A stretch of 6,768 nt of DNA from Mycobacteriaceae bacterium (GTDB lineage Bacteria; Actinomycetota; Actinomycetes; Mycobacteriales; Mycobacteriaceae), in NCBI GenBank assembly GCA_019242135.1, contig JAFAWC010000307.1, positions 1 through 6,768 of the forward strand, given 5' to 3'. Every line of letters begins with the position of its first letter. Position 1 is the stretch's first letter. Shown piece after piece: positions 1 through 4,730 of the stretch. The position numbers were made by a program, and so were the translations under genes. Below the pieces are notes generated by a model that searched no databases, was not told where the DNA came from, and saw nothing but the letters and a program-made list of their open reading frames with translations.

Positions 1-375
1 TACAAGTGCGCGATCGCGATGTGCGCGCCGGCGAATCTCAAGTCGTTTATCGAGTCGATCCCGCCGTATTGGGCGCCGATGATTGCGATGTTCAAGAAAC
101 GGGTCGGTGATCCGCAGACCGAAGAGGAGTTTCTTTGGTCACGGTCACCGCTGTCCAAGGTCGACAGCATCGTCGCGCCCATGCTCATCGCTCACGGTGC
201 GAACGACCCGCGCGTCAAGCTTGCCGAAACCGAACAGATCACGGCCGCTATGACGCAGAAGGGCATCGATCACGAACTCGTCGTCTTCGACGACGAAGGC
301 CACGGGTTCGCCAAGCCGACCAATCGGCTGAAGTTCTATCAGTTGGCCGAGAGCTTCTTGACCAGCCATCTCTGA
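1..375 (+). CDS. S9-family serine peptidase / alpha/beta hydrolase, C-terminal fragment
   Basis: The gene runs in from the left edge; 124 codons are visible, read in frame from base 1 to the TGA at 373-375. The fragment is the C-terminal part of an alpha/beta-hydrolase catalytic domain of prolyl oligopeptidase type. The motif PMLIAHGANDPRVK (visible residues 60-73) carries the likely catalytic Asp (about 69), and DDEGHGFAKP (97-106) carries the catalytic His (about 101). The C-terminus, RLKFYQLAESFLTSHL, is typical of S9C acylaminoacyl-peptidase-like proteins. The stretch IPPYWAPMIAMFKKRVGDP is also usual for that group. The nucleophile Ser, and any beta-propeller domain, would lie upstream of the window. 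The substrate is unknown; the family cleaves or trims short or acylated peptides. The gene converges on lppM and is not part of the dcw operon. Membership of the hydrolase family is solid; the exact subfamily is inferred from motifs. Confidence 0.85.
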   Translation, partial: YKCAIAMCAPANLKSFIESIPPYWAPMIAMFKKRVGDPQTEEEFLWSRSPLSKVDSIVAPMLIAHGANDPRVKLAETEQITAAMTQKGIDHELVVFDDEGHGFAKPTNRLKFYQLAESFLTSHL

Positions 376-383
376 GCGCCGAG

Positions 384-1058
384 TTATCGTTCTTCGCGTT
401 GCCCGAGTCGCGGCGACTGGTCGCGGCTGACCCACGCGAGTGTGCCGATCAGCGCCGCCACTACCAGCGCGGACAACCCCATCCACCACGCGGCACCCGT
501 GAATGAGCGCGCACTGGGATCGGTGTACCGGGCTTGGGCGGTCATCGTGCTCACCACGCCCGGCTTGAGTTTCCATTCGACGACTTGCGAATCCACCTGG
601 TCACCGTTCGTGGAGGTGACGGCGCCGGGAAAAGACACCGAAAGTGAAACGTCGGCGCTGGGGTCGGTCAGCGACGTCAGGTCCGCCCGGCCGTCCAAGA
701 TCACCGAGTCGCCCGCCCGCCGCAACGAGATGTCCACCCCGGCCGCATCGTGGTTCATGTTCGCCAGCTGGGGAAACTCGGCGAACGTCAGGTCGGAGAA
801 CACGGCTTGCGATCCGACGTATCCGTCTTTGGAGTAGTCGGAGATCACGACCTTCTGGCTGAACGGCAGGCCCTCGCCGTTGAACTGCGGGCCCTTGTCG
901 TCGGGGTTACGCGGCTTGGATGCGGCGGTGATCTGCCCGGACACCCGGTCGTCGGGGGATATCGTGACCGATGCGCGAATGCGCACGCAGCCGGTTGCCA
1001 GGGGGATCAGGATCAGCAGAACCGCTAGCACAACCGCGTGACGTCGCCGGGGGAGCAC
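384..1058 (-). CDS. lppM: LppM-type mycobacterial lipoprotein
   Basis: The gene encodes a 224-residue secreted lipoprotein. It has a short Arg-rich n-region (RRR at 4-6), a hydrophobic core (about 8-21) and a lipobox-like LATGC with the lipidated Cys at 24. A polar, beta-rich outer domain follows, and then a C-terminal membrane helix (about 191-210) with a short charged tail. Segments such as TISPDDRVSGQI, DGYVGSQAVFSDLTFAE and KLKPGVVSTM match my memory of M. tuberculosis LppM (Rv2171). That protein is a cell-envelope protein whose folded domain has been reported to bind phosphoinositol-mannoside-like lipids and to affect the host phagosome. The start is GTG (1058-1056), with AGGA seven bases upstream overlapping the stop codon of the GNAT gene, so the two are probably translationally coupled. 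An ATG at 1066-1064 is out of frame. The 3' end faces the hydrolase stop across 8 bases. Confidence 0.9.
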   Translation of the reverse strand: MLPRRRHAVVLAVLLILIPLATGCVRIRASVTISPDDRVSGQITAASKPRNPDDKGPQFNGEGLPFSQKVVISDYSKDGYVGSQAVFSDLTFAEFPQLANMNHDAAGVDISLRRAGDSVILDGRADLTSLTDPSADVSLSVSFPGAVTSTNGDQVDSQVVEWKLKPGVVSTMTAQARYTDPSARSFTGAAWWMGLSALVVAALIGTLAWVSRDQSPRLGQREER

Positions 1059-1067
1059 GGGGTCATC

Positions 1068-1649
1068 CTAGAGGGGCAGCGTGCGACCCAGGATCGCGAA
1101 CGCGCGCGGATCCCCCGCGAAGTGGTGTCCGCGCACGATGTCGGCGAAGCCCAGCCGCCGATAGAGCCGCCACGCTCGGTTGTTCTCGCCTCGGATCTCA
1201 GGTGTTGACAACAACACGTACGCCTCGTCGCGACCCGCGAGCAGGCGGCGGGTCAGCGCCTCGCCGAGCCCGCGTCCCTGCGCGCGAGGGTGGATGTGTA
1301 ACTCCGTCAGTTCGAAATAACTGCCCATCAGCGAGCCGATCTGCGATGCCGCCAGTCCCGTCCGGTGCATGCCCTGCAGGACCTGCTGCTGCCACCACTG
1401 GTCGGGGGCCCCGCAATAGCCGTACGCCACGCCGATCATCGGCGCGTCGACCAGCGGCCCGTCATCGCCCGGCGCGTCGACTGCTGCAACCCCGTGCCAG
1501 CCCTTGCGCCGGCTGTGCTCCATCCACATCGAGGCGCGGTGGTCCTCGGTCCCGCGGGGGTAGCGCATGGCGTCGACATAGATCGCCAGCGCGTCGCCCA
1601 GCCGGCGCTGCATGTCGCGCGGCGACAGGTCGATCAGAAATGTCGCCAC
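1068..1649 (-). CDS. GNAT-family N-acetyltransferase (Rv2170-like)
   Basis: This is a 193-residue protein if translation starts at GTG 1649-1647, which has a good Shine-Dalgarno (GGAGGG, eight bases upstream). The frame is open 26 codons further upstream, but that stretch (YRCPTPIGSVIHADAS and similar) does not look like the family, so I reject the longer start. The GNAT fold shows in motif A, ELHIHPRAQGRGLGEAL (115-131), where Q-G-R-G-L-G binds the acetyl-CoA pyrophosphate. It also shows in motif B, NNRAWRLYRRLGF (156-168). The conserved block AYGYCGAPDQWWQQQV (75-90) also occurs in M. tuberculosis Rv2170 as I recall it. That protein has been reported as a lysine acetyltransferase acting on isocitrate dehydrogenase. 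The same activity here is inference from similarity. The gene is first in a two-gene unit with lppM, 9 bases apart, and is divergent from the DUF3040 gene. Confidence 0.88.
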   Translation of the reverse strand: MATFLIDLSPRDMQRRLGDALAIYVDAMRYPRGTEDHRASMWMEHSRRKGWHGVAAVDAPGDDGPLVDAPMIGVAYGYCGAPDQWWQQQVLQGMHRTGLAASQIGSLMGSYFELTELHIHPRAQGRGLGEALTRRLLAGRDEAYVLLSTPEIRGENNRAWRLYRRLGFADIVRGHHFAGDPRAFAILGRTLPL

Positions 1650-1657
1650 GTCCGGGT

Positions 1658-1663
1658 CCCTCC
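1658..1663 (-). promoter_or_regulatory. Shine-Dalgarno fixing the GNAT start
   Basis: Read on the minus strand, the hexamer GGAGGG lies eight bases before the GTG at 1649. This favours that start over the upstream alternatives in the same frame, which lack a comparable site. Confidence 0.75.
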
Positions 1664-1813
1664 GTGAAGCGTCCGCATGAATCACGCTACCTATGGGCGT
1701 TGGGCACCTATAGAATCGGCCGACCAACTAGGTGGTATGGCCGCCAGCGGCCTCGTATCATGACTGTCAGTTGCCCGGTAACGGGGGCACCCATCGGGAT
1801 CGCAGCGGCGGCG

Positions 1814-1819
1814 AGGAGG
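1814..1819 (+). promoter_or_regulatory. Shine-Dalgarno fixing the DUF3040 protein start
   Basis: A full AGGAGG lies five bases before ATG 1825. It selects this start over the GTG at 1732, which would add 31 residues with no resemblance to the family. Confidence 0.8.
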
Positions 1820-1824
1820 GACGA

Positions 1825-2220
1825 ATGCCACTCTCCGATCATGAGCAGCGCATGCTCGACGAAATCGAGAGCGCGCTGTATGCCGAAGATCCCAAGTTCG
1901 CGTCAAGTGTTCGGGGCGGCACACTGCGGGCTCCGACGACGCGTCGGCGGATCCAGGGGGCGGCGCTTTTCCTGATCGGGCTGGCGATGCTGGTGTCCGG
2001 CGTCGCGTTCAAGGCCACGATGATCGGAACGTTCCCGATCCTGTCGGTGTTCGGGTTCCTGGTGATGTTCGGCGGCGTGGTTTTCGCGATCACCGGGCCG
2101 AGGATGAGCAAGACAGCCGACCGCTCCGGATCAGGTGCGCGGCAACGACGCGTCAAGGGCGGAGGCGGATCGTTCACCAGCCGGATGGAGGACCGCTTCC
2201 GTCGCCGCTTCGACGACTGA
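1825..2220 (+). CDS. DUF3040 small membrane protein (Rv2169c-like)
   Basis: This is a 131-residue protein starting at ATG 1825 behind AGGAGG. The N-terminus MPLSDHEQRMLDEIESALYAEDPKFAS is the hallmark of the DUF3040 family, common in actinobacteria. A polar Arg-rich linker follows (33-43), then two predicted membrane helices (about 44-62 and 70-90) joined by a short turn. The cytoplasmic C-terminus is Gly-, Arg- and Lys-rich (94-131) and ends RFRRRFDD. Both termini are probably cytoplasmic, given the positive residues flanking the hairpin. The molecular function of the family is not known to me. The gene lies upstream of the dcw cluster in mycobacteria but is separated from mraZ here by a strong terminator, so it is probably its own transcription unit. 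The family call is firm; any role in envelope or division would be guessed from position only. Confidence 0.88.
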   Translation: MPLSDHEQRMLDEIESALYAEDPKFASSVRGGTLRAPTTRRRIQGAALFLIGLAMLVSGVAFKATMIGTFPILSVFGFLVMFGGVVFAITGPRMSKTADRSGSGARQRRVKGGGGSFTSRMEDRFRRRFDD

Positions 2221-2237
2221 CGTCCGCATTCTCCTAG

Positions 2238-2271
2238 CGGGGTGACCCATGAGGGTCGCCCCGTTTTTGTT
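2238..2271 (+). terminator. Intrinsic terminator after the DUF3040 gene
   Basis: An inverted repeat CGGGGTGACCC / GGGTCGCCCCG pairs over 11 bp, with one G-T pair, around the loop ATGA. It is followed at once by TTTTTGTT. The hairpin starts 17 bases after the stop codon. This is an unusually canonical rho-independent terminator for a mycobacterial genome, and it insulates mraZ from upstream transcription. Confidence 0.88.
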
Positions 2272-2307
2272 GCCTGTGGGGACACGTGGCATAAGCACAC
2301 GCCGAAT

Positions 2308-2316
2308 TGCTACGAT
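2308..2316 (+). promoter_or_regulatory. Extended -10 promoter of the mraZ/dcw operon
   Basis: TGC-TACGAT (2308-2316) combines an extended -10 TGN with a TANNNT hexamer typical of mycobacterial SigA promoters. The predicted start of transcription is near 2323, giving a leader of about 77 bases before mraZ. No good -35 box is seen; GTGGCA (2286-2291) is a partial match but 19 bases away. Its position immediately after the terminator and directly before the putative MraZ repeats supports the call. Confidence 0.6.
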
Positions 2317-2356
2317 GGGGGGCAATGTGGGGGATTGTGGGGTAAATTGGCAGACA
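2317..2356 (+). promoter_or_regulatory. Putative MraZ operator (10-base tandem repeats)
   Basis: Four consecutive 10-base units begin at 2317, 2327, 2337 and 2347. The two central ones start with GTGGGG, and the outer two are degenerate (GGGGGG and TTGGCA). MraZ is known in other bacteria to bind TGGG-type direct repeats with 10-base spacing upstream of its own gene. The repeats here overlap the predicted transcription start, so binding would be expected to block the promoter. This fits negative autoregulation of the dcw operon. The repeat pattern is seen directly; the binding is inferred. Confidence 0.7.
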
Positions 2357-2377
2357 TCGGAGCCCCTGGGGTTCCGA
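2357..2377 (+). other. Hairpin in the mraZ leader
   Basis: TCGGAGCCC and GGGTTCCGA can form a 9 bp stem with one G-U pair around the loop CTG. It lies between the operator and the Shine-Dalgarno, ending 9 bases before the AGGAGG, with no T-run after it. It is therefore not a terminator, but it could affect mRNA stability or ribosome access. Its role is unknown. Confidence 0.45.
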
Positions 2378-2386
2378 GGGCGTGGC

Positions 2387-2392
2387 AGGAGG
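2387..2392 (+). promoter_or_regulatory. Shine-Dalgarno fixing the mraZ start
   Basis: AGGAGG lies seven bases before GTG 2400. It decides between that codon and the GTG at 2382, which precedes the site and would add six residues not found in the family. Confidence 0.85.
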
Positions 2393-2399
2393 ACGCGGA

Positions 2400-2831
2400 G
2401 TGTTCCTCGGCACCTACACGCCCAGGCTCGACGACAAAGGGCGGCTCACGCTGCCCGCCAAGTTCCGCGATGCGCTGGCAGGAGGATTGATGGTCACCAA
2501 GAGCCAGGACCGCAGCCTCGCCGTCTATCCGCGCGACACCTTCGAGCAGATGACGCGGCGGGCCTCGAGTGCCTCGCGAAGCAATCTGGAAGCCAGAGCG
2601 TTCCTGCGTTACCTGGCGGCGGGGACCGACGAGCAGCACCCCGACGCGCAGGGCCGGATCACCCTGTCGGCCGAACATCGTCGCTACGCCAACCTGTCCA
2701 AGGACTGCGTCGTGACGGGATCGGTTGATTACCTGGAGATCTGGGACGCGCAGGCCTGGCAGCAGTACCAGCAGGCGCACGAAGACGACTTCTCCGCGGC
2801 AACCCATGAGACTTTGCGCGACATCCTCTGA
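2400..2831 (+). CDS. mraZ: Transcriptional regulator MraZ
   Basis: This 143-residue protein is of normal MraZ length. It starts at GTG 2400, giving the expected N-terminus [21 protein letters not shown]. It has two SpoVT-AbrB-like repeats, each with the DxxGR signature: [16 protein letters not shown] (11-26) and [18 protein letters not shown] (82-99). Conserved family segments [11 protein letters not shown] and [13 protein letters not shown] are present. MraZ forms a ring-shaped oligomer that binds direct repeats in DNA and controls the mra/dcw operon, usually as a repressor of its own promoter. The matching repeats lie just upstream (2317-2356). It is the first gene of the operon, and its 3' end overlaps the upstream start of rsmH. 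In other bacteria the methyltransferase RsmH opposes MraZ activity, so the pairing is functionally meaningful. Confidence 0.97.
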   Translation: MFLGTYTPRLDDKGRLTLPAKFRDALAGGLMVTKSQDRSLAVYPRDTFEQMTRRASSASRSNLEARAFLRYLAAGTDEQHPDAQGRITLSAEHRRYANLSKDCVVTGSVDYLEIWDAQAWQQYQQAHEDDFSAATHETLRDIL

Positions 2832-3921
2832 GGCGCGTGCCCGTGCATCGTGGCCTCTGCCCGATCCGACCCTGGCGTCCTTCCCCAACGCCAGGTTCGC
2901 GTTATCGGACAGGGACCCGGGTGCAGGGGTAGCGATGGCTCCTCACCTGCCCGTTCTGCTGGATCGCTGTGTTGAGCTGCTGCGACCGGCCCTCACCCGG
3001 CGCAGCCCCGACGGGTCGGGCGCGGTGCTCGTCGACGCCACCCTGGGCGCGGGCGGGCACGCCGCGCGATTCCTGGCGGAGCTCGCGGGCGTGAAAGTCA
3101 TCGGCTTGGACCGCGATCCCGATGCGCTGTGGATCGCGGGGGAGCGGCTCGCGCCGTTCGCCGACCGCGTCGTGATGGTCAAGTCGCGCTATGACGCGAT
3201 TGCCGGTGTACTCGCGCAATCGGGTTACTGGTCCGGTGAATCCGTGGACGCGGTGCTGTTCGATCTCGGCGTGTCGTCGATGCAGCTGGACCGCCGGGAG
3301 CGCGGATTCTCTTATGCGGCAGACGCACCGCTGGATATGCGGATGGATCCAGAGGCGACGCTGACGGCCGCTGATATCGTCAACACCTACGACGAGGCGG
3401 CACTGGCCGACATCCTGGCACGGTTCGGCGAGGAGCGGTTCGCCCGCCGCATCGCCGCACAGCTTGTCCGCCGTCGCAAAATGCGCCCGTTCGCCAGAAC
3501 CGGTGAGCTGGTCGAGCTGCTCTACCAGGCGATACCGGCACCGGCCCGGCGCAGCGGCGGGCACCCGGCCAAGCGGACCTTCCAGGCGCTGCGGATCGCC
3601 GTGAACGGAGAACTCGACTCGTTGCGCGAGGCGCTGCCTGCGGCGATGACCGCACTGCGGCCGGGCGGCCGCATCGCGGTGCTGGCCTACCAGTCGCTGG
3701 AGGATCGGATCGTCAAGACCATCTTCGCCCGTGCGGTGGCGTCGCGGACGCCGAGCGGGCTGCCCGTCGAACTACCCGGTCACGAACCGCGATTCGTCTC
3801 GCTGACTCGCGGGGCCGAGAAGGCCGGTTCGGCGGAGATCGACCGTAATCCGCGCAGTGCGTCGGTACGGCTCAGGGCTCTGGAAAAGTTGGAAATAGTT
3901 GGCAGAGAGGGTGGTTCATGA
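2806..3921 (+). CDS. rsmH: 16S rRNA (cytosine1402-N4)-methyltransferase RsmH (MraW)
   Basis: RsmH uses S-adenosylmethionine to methylate N4 of C1402 in 16S rRNA, near the ribosomal P site. Numbering from ATG 2806 (371 aa): the SAM-binding motif [10 protein letters not shown] is at 77-86, GLDRDPDAL at 100-108 and [11 protein letters not shown] at 152-162. [34 protein letters not shown] and [10 protein letters not shown] are also present, the last standing for the usual FHSLEDR. Three starts are possible. ATG 2806 overlaps the mraZ end by 26 bases and has no clear Shine-Dalgarno. ATG 2935 has AGGGG five bases upstream and gives a 328-residue protein of usual bacterial length. TTG 2725 is unlikely. 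I chose 2806 because the residues before Met44 ([25 protein letters not shown]) resemble the N-terminus of M. tuberculosis Rv2165c as I recall it. The stop overlaps the next start as ATGA. Confidence 0.93.
   Translation: MRLCATSSEARARASWPLPDPTLASFPNARFALSDRDPGAGVAMAPHLPVLLDRCVELLRPALTRRSPDGSGAVLVDATLGAGGHAARFLAELAGVKVIGLDRDPDALWIAGERLAPFADRVVMVKSRYDAIAGVLAQSGYWSGESVDAVLFDLGVSSMQLDRRERGFSYAADAPLDMRMDPEATLTAADIVNTYDEAALADILARFGEERFARRIAAQLVRRRKMRPFARTGELVELLYQAIPAPARRSGGHPAKRTFQALRIAVNGELDSLREALPAAMTALRPGGRIAVLAYQSLEDRIVKTIFARAVASRTPSGLPVELPGHEPRFVSLTRGAEKAGSAEIDRNPRSASVRLRALEKLEIVGREGGS
2925..2929 (+). promoter_or_regulatory. Possible internal ribosome binding site for a short RsmH form
   Basis: AGGGG lies five bases before ATG 2935, the in-frame codon where canonical bacterial RsmH proteins begin ([12 protein letters not shown]). 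It is a better ribosome binding site than anything ahead of ATG 2806, so the short form may be the real or an additional product. Confidence 0.5.
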
Positions 3922-4730
3922 CGACCCGGCGCGAAACACCCCCCCGACGGCGCGCCGAGCGTCAGGATCGCGGGAAACGGCCCGTCCGCTCCGGACCGAA
4001 GACCACGCCGACGCGCCGCCAGGCGCCCGCGGCTAGTACCAGCCAGGCCAGAGCCCGCGCGAAGGCCAGGAAAGCCAAGGCGCCCAAGGCAGTTCGTGCT
4101 CCGCTGCGAGAGCGGTTGATTGCCCGGCTGATGTCGGTCGATTTGCGGCCTCACACGGTGCTGGCCAAAGTGCCCTTCGTCGTACTGGTCATCGGCTCGC
4201 TCGCCGCCGGTCTCGGGTTGACGCTGTGGCTGTCCACCGACTCCGCCGAGCGGTCCTACGAACTGGGAAACGCGCGGGACACCAACCGGGCGCTGAACCA
4301 GCAGAAGGAGTCCCTGGAGCGCCAGGTGCTCGAGGCGCAGGCCGCCCCGGCCCTGGCCGAGGCCGCGCGCAACCTCGGGATGATCCCCTCCCGCGACACC
4401 GCCCACCTCGTGCAGGACGCGTCGGGCAACTGGGTCGTCGTGGGTGATCCCAAGCCGGCGGAGGGCGCCCCGCCACCGCCGCTGAACACCAAGCTGCCCG
4501 ATCCGACCCCCACGCCCGCGGTCCCGGTCAACCGCACCGAGGTTCCCGTGCTGGTGACGAGCGCGCCGAAGCCACCGGGCAGCAACCCCGAGGTGATGGT
4601 CCGTGCCCCCGCAGCCATCGCGCCGGCAGCCACCCCGACCCCGGCGGCCGACCCCCTCGTGCCCGCCGGCCCATTGCCGGGTCCGCCGACGTCCCCGCCC
4701 GACGCGCCCCCGGCAGGCGACACCCCGTGA
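3918..4730 (+). CDS. ftsL: FtsL-like septal membrane protein with proline-rich tail (Rv2164c-like)
   Basis: This is a 270-residue bitopic protein. It has a long, very basic N-terminal cytoplasmic part (1-80, rich in R, K, A and P), one membrane helix (about 84-105), and a short extracytoplasmic coiled coil (about 109-142: [20 protein letters not shown] and on). A conserved [11 protein letters not shown] segment follows, then a proline-rich tail (about 178-270). Helix, coiled coil and the place between rsmH and pbpB are the marks of FtsL, which with FtsB and FtsQ activates the septal synthase FtsW and PbpB/FtsI. The M. tuberculosis counterpart was long described only as a proline-rich membrane protein and has since been proposed as FtsL. 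The start ATG overlaps the rsmH stop (ATGA), with GAGAGGG six bases upstream. The tail is much longer than in E. coli FtsL (about 121 aa in total). Identification rests on topology and synteny more than on sequence. Confidence 0.8.
   Translation: MTTRRETPPRRRAERQDRGKRPVRSGPKTTPTRRQAPAASTSQARARAKARKAKAPKAVRAPLRERLIARLMSVDLRPHTVLAKVPFVVLVIGSLAAGLGLTLWLSTDSAERSYELGNARDTNRALNQQKESLERQVLEAQAAPALAEAARNLGMIPSRDTAHLVQDASGNWVVVGDPKPAEGAPPPPLNTKLPDPTPTPAVPVNRTEVPVLVTSAPKPPGSNPEVMVRAPAAIAPAATPTPAADPLVPAGPLPGPPTSPPDAPPAGDTP

Larger units (their letters stand above)
1650..1824. promoter_or_regulatory. Divergent intergenic region with candidate promoters and inverted repeats
   Basis: These 175 bases separate the GNAT gene (minus) from the DUF3040 gene (plus) and must hold promoters for both, unless one is read from further away. 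For the plus strand, TATCAT (1756-1761) and TAGAAT (1711-1716) fit the mycobacterial TANNNT -10 pattern. For the minus strand, TAGCGT (1689-1684) fits and would give a leader of about 28 bases. No convincing -35 box goes with any of them. Two dyad symmetries are visible: GGCCGC-CA-GCGGCC (1739-1752), just before TATCAT, and an imperfect palindrome ACCAACTAGGTGGT (1723-1736, 12 of 14 positions symmetric). Either could be a regulator site; none is proven. Confidence 0.4.

Noticed and set aside
399..425. AGTCGC-G-GCGACT symmetry and repeated TCGCGGC near the lppM 3' end as a terminator
   Set aside because: The loop would be a single base and there is no T-run on either strand. It lies within lppM codons and is explained by GC-rich coding sequence.
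1650..1727. Longer N-terminus of the GNAT protein (start at 1727)
   Set aside because: The extra 26 residues are unlike the family, and a strong Shine-Dalgarno at 1663-1658 points to GTG 1649.
971..1975. 334-codon plus-strand open frame over lppM and GNAT
   Set aside because: It is opposite the well-supported GNAT gene and crosses the divergent promoter region. The Arg/Pro/Ala-rich translation has no family resemblance.
2343..2348. TAAATT as a second -10 for mraZ
   Set aside because: It fits TANNNT but lies inside the repeat array, has no extended -10 or -35 support, and is weaker than TGC-TACGAT at 2308-2316.
2902..3564. 220-codon minus-strand open frame opposite rsmH
   Set aside because: It is fully opposite the conserved SAM-binding region of rsmH and has no domain of its own.
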